Below are positions 12,101-25,504 of a stretch of 64,000 nt of DNA, one piece after another (positions within the stretch are counted from its first letter, which is position 1; each line of letters opens with the position of its first letter). The DNA comes from Mesocentrotus franciscanus (Eukaryota > Echinodermata > Echinoidea > Camarodonta > Strongylocentrotidae). A program made the position numbers and the translations under genes. Location of the stretch: positions 19,618,675 to 19,682,674 of the forward strand of contig CP137680.1 in NCBI GenBank assembly GCA_037976565.1, in the 5' to 3' direction. A model generated the notes under the pieces. It was not told the origin of the DNA, searched no databases, and saw only the letters and a program-made list of their open reading frames with translations.

Positions 12101-15100
12101 CCACAATTATGCGGGACCATGGTATAATAGGTAGTGCCTATGTCCTTGAAAAGGTATTTCACCTACAGTTGCCTCTCTCACCACAGGTGTAGAACATTGG
12201 AAAATGGCAGTAAGAAGTTCCTTGAATGCGGGAGAGCAGTCGTACAGCCATGCAATTGAAAACAATTGACCATGTTGACAAAGGCAAGTTTGCAGCACTG
12301 AAGCGTCTGGAACAGGCAGATTGACACTGCATGTGTTTTTTTTTTTTTTTTTTGTTTGGGGCCGGGGCACATGCCCCTGTGCCCTGGATCCGCCAATGCA
12401 TGATACATACCGTGCAGAGAGGAGCGAAAACAACATCAGAGACTTTATCCCCATCGAGGCCCATCATAAGAATGGCTGAGTAGACCGCTATACAACCTAC
12501 CACCAGGATGTTGTTCAGATTGGGGCTCGATAGTTTGATGTACCTGAAACGGAGACAAGGAAACATAATAAAATTATATGAAAACGGAAAACTATTGAAA
12601 AAGAGGATGATCTTAAAATGGGACATGGCTGCAGACATTATTCTTTCATATATTCTGCAGGCATTATACGAGAGTAAATCATTTAAAAAACCGATAAAAT
12701 GTATCCCTATACTCTGCTCCCTCTTTTCGATTAAAAAATAATGACAGAGTCGTCAACAAAATGTTTGACACAAGTAGTTTTTTAGGTTAATTGAATATTT
12801 TTTTCCCCATTCATTTAAAAACTAAGAAAGTAGTATGAAATACTGAAGCAAAGAAATCACAGGTACAAACAAATATGTACAGACACGGCAGAGGAGCATG
12901 GTTTGTAATGTTGTCTAAAATCACATCAGTCAACCACCCTAGATGCTTTATCTTCTTGGTTCGAACAGATCGTCAGCTGTTCTGCAAGGAGGTCGTAAGA
13001 CCTATGTATTGTCAGGAATAGTTAGTGGCCTTCTTGTGCGCATCCCACGAGATACACTTTATGGACATGACATGGTGTGCATTGAGCATCACTTGGGATC
13101 ATGTGCATATCATAAATGCGGTCACCACTCTCCCAAGTGTACCCCAGTGCTTCTTTTATCTGCCTGACGATGAAAGCGAGAAGGAACCTACTTTGTTTTC
13201 CTGTACTTGATGTTGAATGCTAGGAAGAGGAAAGCGAGGATGATTCCGAGGACGGTCAGGACGGAGATCGACAGGAAAGCAGCAGAGTTGATCCGAATAG
13301 GCTTGTCGAGAACGATCAGATGGTCGACTGGTATAAAACCACCTAAGCCAACAAGAGAAAGAAAGATAGAGGTCGATTGCATAGATACGATGATCATGAT
13401 GCTCATAAGTTAAGCAATACATGTGTATAACTCTTTAGAATTCACCTATAATAATAATAATAATAATATTTCTGCTTATATAGCGCTTAATACATTGGCA
13501 ATGTCCGAGTTTCTTAACACTTTACAGATATGCTATTACCCCGGTCATCGGATTCTGGCTTGCCGCACACAATGTATGCACTTTCTCCACTTCCTGAGGA
13601 GCCGTTCCTGTGACAACATGATCGCAAAGATTTTTGATAAATCAACCTAAGAAAATGTCAAAATCTTTGTACATAACCTCTTGAAATAATTCTGCGAACA
13701 TTACAATGAGATAATCTGAACATGATTTCTAAAGGCAATACAATAGACTTCTGAATTTGCCCGAAAGTTGATTTCTTGAAAGTTATTGCGATCGTGTTTG
13801 CATGAAATACGGAGAAATATTTTGATCACCTCTACCAGAGAAGAATTTGTGTGTACTCCGATTAGCACTTGCCCACTCAAAGAAAAAGAAAGAAAGAAAG
13901 ATAGACAGGAGAAAAAAAAGGTAAAGAAAATAAAAGAAACGCATTAGCTGCACCTGCTTCCATAAAACAATACTTCTGGATTTATCTACCCTATCTTTAG
14001 AAGATGTGAAACTACCCCGTTCTCCTGATATCAACTGACTTTGTCCTGGAAATTTACTTTACCAGATCTATGCAACCTTGCCCAGACCCTATCACAAGTT
14101 AATAATTTATTCTCGAACACTTCTCACAATATAGAATTACCCTCCTTATCATCTCAAGTTGACCCATGTACCAAAATGCATTCAATAAAGAACGATGATA
14201 CACTCAACTATTTCTTTCATAACGGACTTGTGTCCTGAAACACTATTAAACAAAGCCAATACGGGTACAACTATTCTACTTCTATCTGAATTGACCGTTT
14301 GCTCTCTGTATCGAAATACTTGCAATAAAAAAATATAACTCCATCTCATTTCTGGGCTCCTACAGTGTATGTAACCCGAAACACACTTCATCAGAGCCCA
14401 TCCAATAATCCCACTTCCATCGACATTGAACTCTTGACTCAGAACAGATTTGATCAAGAAATATGCAGTCAACAATTGACCCGATTCCGAAATAGACTTC
14501 TCAAGGAACTGTACAATCGCGGACCCAGGATTTTTTCGGGGAGGGAGGGGGGCAAAACTTACATGTGCCTGCTCTGACATTGCTTGGCGACATTTCCTTT
14601 TCAATATGGGGTTAGGGATTGGAATGTAATTGGGTTTGAGTTTATGATAAGGTTTCAGGTTACAATTAGGAGTAGTGCTGGGTTCGGGGTTGAAATAATT
14701 TATTCTGACAGCGAGAGCTTGACCGCGGAGAAACTGTTACTGAAATATGAATCGAACTATATTGCAATGTGATTTACTCATTGATAAATGGGGGTACGCG
14801 CCCGTATACCCCTCCACCACTTCTACACAATCACCCCACTTTAACATCATAACAAGAAATGTTTCATCCATTCCAGAGACATGATGGATGCATATTTGGC
14901 TTCCGCTTCGGTCTCTAATCAATTTCCAAAAATCGCCGTGGTACCGCGGCGTCGTCAGATGTACGCGGGGGTGACTTCGGCCTGGATTTGAGCGCTATTT
15001 GATACACCCCGCTTCATGAATGAGCACAAATTGCTCGATTCTTCACCCGGTTTCCACACAGATAAAATGGTTTCCCGGTGATTTGAGCAAGGACCTGTAA

Positions 15101-18100
15101 GCGCCAGGGTATCCCCTTACGCTTTGTGATCGGGTCGGATTCTCGTCACCCACGGATACATCCATGCTCTATTTCTCTCTATCATGGTCTTCAAAGTAAC
15201 ATTTTTGAAGGTGTTCAGGAGGGGGATGGGGCAAAGTGCCACTTCACGGAATTCTAGCTTTAAAAATAGGGCTTGTAAGATTTTAGTCTCAATTATCATG
15301 GTTACTTGACTCAATAACCATCATTATACTCGCAACGTGACACTTTTCCTCAAAGTCCTCTAGAACCAGTTGAATTTGAAATAATATCGAAAGCGGAAAG
15401 ACACGGACAACTCAATACTTACAAAAGAAAAAATAACTCGTAAGGACCAGTTGATGGGCAATACAAGAGAAAAACATTAGAAAACTATTGAAAAGTGAAA
15501 TGACATATAGAATCAACGTGACAGAAAGAAAACGAAAGGTAGCTGAGATAAAAGGAAAACGTTACGATGATAATTCCTGTGTAAGATTCTTGCCATTATT
15601 ATTGAATGTATATTTTTCATCAATCTTTCTCCTGAGCAATGGTTTAATTTGCTAACTCTTAAACTGCACTCGGATATAACGAATATAAAGCTCAAATTTG
15701 CTCTGCAACTCGAACGTAAATTGAACATAATATGTAACTCGATGAAGATTAATGGTGTATCGGTTTGCCTTTGGGAAAACAAAATGAAATTGAAGATATT
15801 ACAGTGAAATATTGGAAACACGGAGAGTTCCCTTTTCGTACAAAGAATTTCAGCCGCCGCCGCAGAGGAAAGACGGATGTGTTTCTCCAATCGTTCATGA
15901 TGCTACAAATTTGGGGAAAATATTGAGTGACGATTTTTGATGTGATTTCTAACAAGTGTTATTGACATACAGTGTTGATTCTTTCCCATACAACATCATG
16001 TTCTCGATTCAGTACGTACAACAGCGAGCGTTTGTTAATAGCATCACATGTTTACTAAAAATAAAGCATATTTTGGGTCAAGACACAAATTAAAATTAGG
16101 CCAATTTACGTAAAAATCTAAATATATCTATAACCAAATTTCTTTATTTGATTTCAGCTGATAGGGATAAGATTTTAACGATTCTAAATGATGGCAAAGT
16201 CCTTTTCTGCGATATATCGAGTGGACAAACACTACCTGTTATTAAAATCTGTAACTTTGCCTTGGTCTTATTCTTGGCAATACAATTATGACTTCCAACT
16301 TAAACGTGTTCAGTGTTCTTCTACGAATCACTTAAATATTAACATAACCACACTATTTATCAATCTCTTTTCGATGTATTTTTTTAAATGTAGGCCTAAA
16401 CCACGGAATGTAAATTCGTGTATTCAGAGGCGTAGCATGAGTTGAACATTGGAATTACTCTTGTTTTACGAGGGCAACAAACGAAAGATTCGGGGGCGGG
16501 GTAGCCCCTATCAGAACCTCAAATCGGAACAGAATGTGTGTTCTTCTCACGTTTACCCTCCCTTACCTTCTCTCTTTGTATTTTTCTTCCCCCTCTCTCT
16601 CTTTCTCGCTCTCCTTCTCCCCCATATCTGTCTGTCTGTCTCTCTCGACCTCCCTCTGCATGTTTGCCTATCTGTATTTTTCTCTCTCTTATTTTACTCT
16701 CTCCAACCATTTGCCCTGATCATTATTACACCACTGAAATTAATATAATAAGTTCCCGACAATTTTCCAATATGCAACATCACACTGAAGTATAAACATA
16801 ATGAAGCGATTTACGTCTTGATTGCCCACTGTTGAGCCCCCTGCCTCTCGCTGAATGCCTTCACTACGATTTGGCTACGCCCTGGTAAAAGTGCAAGTCA
16901 TCCCCTGGAGAATCCGCGTTCAGAAAGGACAAAGAAATTGGAAGTAAAATCATACTCAAACATATTCTCTCGCGGCGTGTTTCATTACGGTAATAGAATG
17001 CCACGTGTACTTTTATTCTCATCTGGTACGAGCTGAAAATACGCCACTGCAAGTGGATACGCTCAAGAAAGAAATAAGAGCGATTGGAATTACGTCCATC
17101 AGCAAAATGTCAGACGACAGAAAGACAGGCGATCTAATGAGCCACATTACATGGTATTGTTTCCGAGAAATGATACTTGTTCATATGAGACCGGCTGGCC
17201 ATCTCCAGGCATGTTCGCGTGGATCGCAATCATATCATGGACCCCGTTCCCATTCACTTCGTTGGAGCGGTCTAACTAAGACCCGTTCCTCAGGAGCGGT
17301 TCTTAGGTGAGTGAGAACGGTCAAAGTGGTCCAGGAAGTGGACTTCTGGACCGCTCCAGAAGACCACCTCGGGAGGTGGTCTTGAGGAACGAGTCTTATT
17401 AAGAGCGGTTTGGAGCGCTCTAACGTGCGAGTGTGAACGAAAGCGTACTTTGAACGGAAGTGAGCTAGTGACGTTCCGCGCGAAACATGTAGTACGGTAC
17501 ATACGCTTAGTATTCCGCGCGCGAAAAAAATTACCCGCTGACTTGAGCTGCTATAGCAACAAGACCACTTTGACTCGTGGAGTGGTTTGAGCCATAAAAA
17601 ACTGCTCGGAGTGTGAACCCTCGCAAACCGTTCCTCAAGACCCGTTCCTCTGGAGCGGTCTAACCATGGAGCTAAAAGACTTTTAGCTCCATGGTCTAAC
17701 TAAGACCACTTTCAAAGTGAGTGAGAACGGGGTCCATGGATACGTTAGCAATTACGCGCTGTCCGAGAGCCAAGTCATGTCCTCAGCGTAGAGTAATGAG
17801 AAAGGGGCTGGGTATATTTTACTTGAAAATGATATGTTTAACGTGTGGCTGTGCGAATGATGCCTTTGAAAAGCGACCCTCGTTTTATAACAACTATAAT
17901 TATGGGCAACGTTCGTATCATGTAATAAGTACCCTGCGTATCATTGGGTCTACCATAATCGATGTTGCCATTCCATTATTAAGCTATAGACTATCCAGTT
18001 TGTCTCCATTTTCAAAATGTCTCCTTTAATTTGTTTCGAGAATGCAAATGTCTATGCGGTATAATACGAGGTAATCCAAGCACCGCCAATCCTGGTTGAT

Positions 18101-21100
18101 CAAAGTATTATGCATTTAATGACTGTATCGAGCAGATTGATGATATATAGAGTGATATTACAATGCCTTTATTAGGGTTATTGTCTCAGTCTTTCTATTT
18201 TGATTACAACGGACGTATAAGGCTTGGGTTTAATCATGCAGGATATAGACCAGTGCTTTGCTGTTTGCATGTAATAACATCTCTGTAATACTCCTTTTCT
18301 CGTTTCCTCAGTTCTCTTGGTGGTATTTGGCGACTTCGTTTTCAATCCGGAAAAGGTTGGTTGGTTAACGGAATGACATTGAGCTAGTTAATTAGGGAGA
18401 TGAATGGCGATCTTGTGTATAATGAAAAAGAGCAGATATAGAGAGAGATGGAGAGGGAAAATTCCATCAATCGAGAGAGGGAAGGGGGAGTGACAGAAAG
18501 AGAGATGGGGGGTGAGGGGAAATAGTTCAGAAAGAGAAAGACAGAGAGATATAGAGAGACAGAGAGAGATACAGAGAGAGAGAGGGGAAGAGAGAGAGAT
18601 AGAGAGAGAGAGAGGAAAAAAAAGGGAGAGAGACATGCAGAGAGAGATAGAGAGCGGGGGTTGGGAGGTTGGGGGTTGGAGGGGAGTATACATTGTGAAA
18701 GAGAAAGACTGAGATTGAGGCAAGAGACAGAGAGAGTTAGAGATAGAGAGTGGGAGAGTGAAAGAGTAAAAAAAAAAAGAGATATTAAGAGAGATAGTGA
18801 GAAAAGGTGAAGTAGAAAATAGACTGAATGAGAAAGAGAAAGAAAAAAGCGAGGGGAGTGTAATTTTGATTTACGAAAAAGAAAAACAGTCAACAGAAGA
18901 GAGAATCAATATGACATGTAAACATGGTTACCATTTTGAGTTGAGAACATTTTTTTCTTCACAAATGAAACGCACGAATGCAATTTGTTTTATTGCACTC
19001 AAACAAAATATATCACTGTATATGTTTTTTATTTGTAGTAAACGTTTCTCTATTGAAAATGTTCGAAACAATACAATCAAACTGCGCTGGATGGCTATGG
19101 TAATAATGAAACGACACTGACACGAAGGAGACATTTTATTGGAGTGTGCGGGGTGAATGACTTTCTTTCTCTTGCAAAGAACAACTATTTCAACATTATT
19201 TGGAGCAGCATCGCAGAATGCTTACTCCGCGATAAAAATTTGGCAACCTGTCGGAGCCCCTTTCAATGAAATGAACATGATGAAGAAGACTGGCTCGTAT
19301 TGGGGGAGAAAAGGTTACATTTGAAATATCAGGTGTTACTTTCTCGCTGCAATTTTCCTTTTCTTCGCTGTATTTTCATTCAGGTCGTTGACCATCTACA
19401 GTTTCCATGGTTTCAGAGTTCTTAACTTTAGTTTTCATGCAGAACTATAATTTTGGGCTCTATTTCTGTCGGTATATATCAAATCAAATATTGTGCATTT
19501 CTGTGAATGAAACATACTACATATTTCCTTGTATGCTGCTTCGAGCATGAATGATTTACAAGTTGATCACCCAAATATTATTTATACCTTATCGTATTCA
19601 TCATATTTCTTTATAATCAAACTTCGTAATCTTCTTCTTTATTTACTGTACCTAATTTCCATGATTAAATTTAGCGGATGGATATATACAAAAATTGGTA
19701 TGATATTGCTAAATTATGGCACTTGGCAAGTGACCCTGTGCCCCACCCCTTCCGTAACTTTCCTGCTGTATGTGACATTTCTGCTTAACATGGTTCTAGA
19801 ATAGTTTAACTCACCGGCCCAGTGGATTGGCACAGTCCCCTCCGTTTCGAAGTCTAGCAGCTCACTCTCTGGGAAATACAAAGCAACCCGTTTTAATTCA
19901 CCACCTGAAAAAGGGCAAGAGAAATGCTTTATAGTCGATGATAATGAAACAACCCTGTGGAATATGGAATGTACAATCTATGCATAATTATGTGGAAAAT
20001 CATGAGTGTTTGAAAGAAAAGTAATTACCTTGATTTTGCCGGAATGTGGTGATACCAAATCGATCTGGACCAGCGAACGAAACGGGACCCTGTAAAAAGG
20101 TGAACAGAAATGAGTAAGAATCTCTATCATTTTGGTTATATTTGGTGCCTATCTATTTCATGAGATATTTCGTATTTGTTAATAATTAACCAGTGGTCTT
20201 TATCATTGCATCATATAGATTCTGATCATTTACATGGATTAGACCTAAGACCCAGTGATGTCTAGATTTAAAGGCATCGTTTAACAATATTAAATCTGAG
20301 ATGCATGGTCCTACGTTTTATCAGTGTCTGTGATATGGTGTAATATTAAAGGCCCCAAAAAATTGCGCTTCAAAATGATCAAGAAGTGTCTCAAAAAAGC
20401 AAAAATCTTTTAGTGACCGGTTTTACCATACTCATTTTCCCCAATAGACTGTAGTATTATGAAAACCGTTAGGAAAACGCAAAATTTGGTTTCGATTTCC
20501 AATCATAAATATCTTGATAATCAGACAGGCGATCGGCTGGTAAAAGTCATGGGGTTACTGACTGACCTAAAGGTTTATAATTATGATTGCATCATGAGCT
20601 AAATCCAGGATTTTGTTTCAGAATCTGAGACAAAGTTACTCAATCCATTTAAGAGAAAATGCACTCACTGGTGCCTCCCGCATCTTGATATTAAAGGCCT
20701 AACAAAGAAGAAGTTTTATGAGAATTGCCTTTATTGCGTTAACGAATTCAAAACGATTGTCGCAAATCCACTTAAGTGCCGAGTTTGCATGTCTTAATAC
20801 TGTATACTGAATGCAAAATAATGATGCCTACACTTTACGATATTTTATTGCAAAACATCCTACCGGGCATGTGCACCATGATGGCACGGGGGAGGGGGAG
20901 GAGAATATCTACTTTCTCCTGTAAGATCCCGTGCAAAGGTTATTCGCCTCCTCACATATTTCCTGCCTTCAGCTTGCCCTACCCATTTTGGGGTGGTAAA
21001 AATCAGGAGCCATCACAAAAATCGGGCTACACTACAACCATTTGACACTCACCGAAACACCCGTGAATTTTACTTCGGACATGATGTCGATCAGCGCATC

Positions 21101-24100
21101 CTTCATGCCTTCATCCGTGTACGAGAAGTCCGCGGACCCGACGTCGTTCATCACCGTCGTCGTCGTCGTTGGAATCGATGCGTTGCTCGGCGTCGGTTCC
21201 ACTATCTGCATGGCTTCTTTGAGGGCGAGCGTGATTGTCCAGACAGCATCGTAGGTCTGAGCGGCATGGGTGGAGAGGTGTTCGATTCCACGCTGCTTCA
21301 TCTCCTCTCGGAACTCTGATGAGGTCTAGAGTGGATAGAAATATGAAGTATTAAAAATCAGACCAGTTAGGTACTCATCTGCTCATAGGCCCATGAATTA
21401 ACTGCTGCAGTACTACATGCAGTTCAAATGAACACCAAAACTAATGGAAGGATGATTTATGTTACTTATACTTGCTGAGTCAGGGACTCTTTAAAATAAT
21501 ACAGTCTGCTGGAGATCTGGGGTTTCCAAGATGTTAATGAACTATGTGAATAATTATTTTGAGCTTTTAGTTTTTAGTTTTGCACGAAACTATCCTTAAT
21601 TATTATACCCCAGTCACACCGATAAGACCGGCAACAGACCGATAAAACAATTACATTACATCCTATGGACAATAATCGGTCGTTTTGGCGTATACGTCTG
21701 CATAGGAAAAAATAAAGAAAAACGGTGATATTCTTTTATTCTGAATGTCTAAACGCACTTGGAGTGAAATTCTAATACTAAACATTCCTCTGTTTATTGA
21801 GATGAAAGGACAGACAATTCCAATCAAACGACACAAAAACTAAGAATAGGCAAGATAGAGGGAGATACAAATTAAAAGAAGTCGCGACAACACCTTACTC
21901 ACCAGACCCGAGACTGACATCCGGTCATCGACGTTCGTATCCATGCTGTCGACAGCGAAGTAGCCCTCGACGGCCTCGGTGAGCTCCTCGGGTGTGCAGT
22001 CTATGCGATCGTCCTCGACCAGCCACCAGTCCCGCATGTACCAGCCCACCAAAAGCCATACGTACTTCGCCCCATACAGGCCCCGCTTGTAGGCCTAAAG
22101 TGAAGAAGACAAATGTCAGGTAGAAACATTAGTAAGAGAGGAAGGATTATATTCAGTGGTGTCGTGATCTAGTGGATACGTCACCGGACTGGGGATCACA
22201 TGGTTCGCGGTTCGAGCCATAAGATAAAACATTAATCTTCATTTGCCACTCTCCACCCAGGTGAAGTAAATGGGTATCCAATAGAAAGAAATTCCTTACA
22301 TGCTTTATCCTTATTACGGTTGCTCAGCTACATCCGGGGTAATAATATGATACATGTATATGACATTGAGCGTAGTTGAGTAAATTCATACTGCAGCTGC
22401 CCTATACAAATGGACCTATTATCATTATTACACTGTATTATTATTATAATCATATATCTTGAAGGATGAATGTATAACACCTCTCACCAAAGAATTCATC
22501 TACCTCCATCCATACAATACCAAGTAGTCCTCCATAGGACGAAGCGGAAAAGATACCTCTGTCTCACTTTCTTAAAACTCACTTTAAAACCCAACAGCCC
22601 TTTTCAGGAGTACCCACGCGTTGAAACCGAAAAAAACAAGAATTTATACACACCGCCATCATGACCCAACCTTCAAAGATCATTGGATCTTAGGCACGGT
22701 AGGCATATAATTACGACGTATTTTAAACATTTAACAATCACAACTTTTCAGTGTTAATATCATTTTAATGACAGAAACCTAGTTTGCGCTTTAGGTGCTC
22801 AGAATTAGTACTATTCTGATGAAAAGTGAATATTACTTTTCCTTAATTTTTTCATATTTGATACTGGGATAATTGACATAAATTCGACAATAATTTTTTC
22901 AAAGGTTCTTAAAAGCACTAATGAGTGTTGAGATTTATTGATCTGGGGGTAGGTATCGCAAGACGCAGGCAAAATCTATAGAAGGCAGCCTTTTGGTTTT
23001 AAAAAAAAGTGGGGATGGGAACCCCCTCCTACCATGCCTACAGAGACTATAGGGGCTCTTAATCATATGAATTAGGTTTCAGTATTACTATATTTTCGTT
23101 ACGTGAGGCACTGATAATCCACATATTACGAGGAGGATACATGCTCATGAATTTTTCTTGACTCGAGCACAGTGCACCTTTCGAGGGCAGTGTAACCTTA
23201 CACAGACATGCAATCACACAGATTGACCACAAATGAATCTACTTCGTCGTGGGCTAGTTTGTTGATTCGGCCGTAATATGAACACACTAATCGAGCTCAG
23301 AAGAAGAGCGCAAAGGAAAAGGGCGCCCCAAAGAGCAACTGACAGCTTATACTACCAGAACTGGCTCAGGATATTTTCTTTCAAATCCGAAATGACAGCC
23401 CCTGGGTACAGCCGTTGCCCTCCCAGACATATGGAACGTAAACGTAGCAGGTTGCAGATTTCGAGACATGCATTATTTTATTCTAACGAACCTCATTAAG
23501 ACACTTAACACCGACAATCGCGTGAGTATATACACTGCTACAACTACAAGATATATACTGACAAATAAAAAGATATAGATCTATAGAGGACGTGGGAGAG
23601 ATGTAGAAGGGGGGACAGTCACAGACAAAGACAGAGATTGAACGAAGAAAAGACATGGATAGAAGCGAAAACAACATGAAGATTGATGAACCAAGTCAAG
23701 TGGGAGAATGGGTAGACAGATTTCGCGAGAGGAAGGAAGAGCGAAGATATGATTTCGTCTCTTGTGTGCAATTAAGTTATGAGAAAATGTTTTCTCTAGA
23801 TACATATACACGACATTTTCCTTGAATCCGAAAGTTCACGAGATTTTTCGATTTTAACAACACGTGTATTCGGACTTGTATTGGAATAGGTCCATTTTTG
23901 TCGAGAAGAAGTCCGTGCACTCGTGCCCCTTCGTAAGACTTTAATCCTGAATTTACCCTATATCGCATGGAGAAGACTTAAATTTGTCGGTTCCTAGTTG
24001 CTTATTTACAAACGCACAGGGACCCGTTTCACAAAGCCTGTTTTCAATGACAAATTACAAAGATCAGTCACAAATCTGCTGATAACCAATCAGAAGCAAG

Positions 24101-24953
24101 GATTTCAGTAGCTTATAACAAAAACTGTCATTTGTCACTGATGACAAGTTTTGTGAAACACCCCCAGGTCCACTTGCTTTTTAAATTGTCGATTAAAATA
24201 AACGTACACGTGATAGCATACACTGTGCGAACGCCCTCCGTGGCGCCACAATGGTAGGCAAGTCACGTGATGAAACATACCCAGGCACAGGACGCCACGC
24301 GCTCCCGTTTCCTACGTGTACCCCGTACCCACTGTGTACCATTCAACGCACGTGCACGCTACGTATAGTTTGATCGCGTCTAGAATGTCCCAATGGTGAT
24401 CACATTGTCATACAATCCGGGTTACTTTAATGAAAACTATGAGGCGTATTGGGATGGCACGAGAGGATTTTCACAGTAAACGGCAGAGTCGTGTTACGCA
24501 TCCTGACCAGATTGTGGTAATGAGGTGACTCTTCGGCGGACGAAAGAACGATAGATTTCCAAACCCGAGACAGTTCTGTCTGTAAGCTGCCATCTTAAAG
24601 AGGTGTAGGTGGTTATAACTTATCTACGACTGTAATTAAAGTGATAGAGTGGTTTGATAAAGATGGTGTCACGTATGAGAAAGACAATTGGTGATCTTAG
24701 CAAAGAAATGTCTGACGATCTCTTTTTTTTCTTTGACATCATTTACCACTAAGTGAACTCAGTATTAAAATCAACATCACCGTTTTTTATCTACCCCTAC
24801 TTCTACTTCTACAGCAGTTACAATATCTACTGCTACTATACTAGGCCCACTACTACATCTACTACTACTACTATTATATACTACAACTATTGCTACTTCT
24901 ACTACTACTGCTACTTCTACTACTACTATTATATACTACAACTATTGCTACTT

Positions 24954-25013
<60 letters not shown>

Positions 25014-25456
25014 TTATATACTACAACTATTGCTACTTCTACTACTACTGCTACTACTACTACTACTATTATATACTACAACTATTGCTACTTCTACTAC
25101 TACTGCTACTACTAGCAACTACTACTGCAACTACTACTACTACTATTATATACTACAACCATTGCACCTGCTGCCTTTATATGACTATTGCCACTTAACT
25201 ACTACCACAACACACTACTACTACAGCTACTACTACACAACAGCTGCTACTACTACTATTATATACCACAACCATTGCCACTTACTAACACTACTACTAC
25301 ACTACAACCATTATATACACAACCTTGCTACTACACTACACTGCTACTACTACTACTACTACTATTATTACTACAATTGCTACTACACAACACTGCTACT
25401 ACTACTATTATATACTACAACTATTGCTACTTCTACTACTACTGCTACTACTACTT

Positions 25457-25504
<48 letters not shown>

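Larger units (their letters stand above)
13343..19814. other. Receptor intron (6.5 kb) upstream of TM1 exon
   Basis: It holds the SINE tail (13442), the CT and GA tracts, the 17.2-kb MITE and otherwise unremarkable AT-rich DNA. The longest frames (for example 14182-14604, 140 residues, minus strand) show no domain and overlap repeat remnants. Confidence 0.7.

Noticed and set aside
18384..18893. 169-residue minus-strand frame rich in SLSLSL
   Set aside because: Pure GA-tract translation; the same pattern appears at 29.1, 45.2, 54.5, 60.7 and 63.3 kb.
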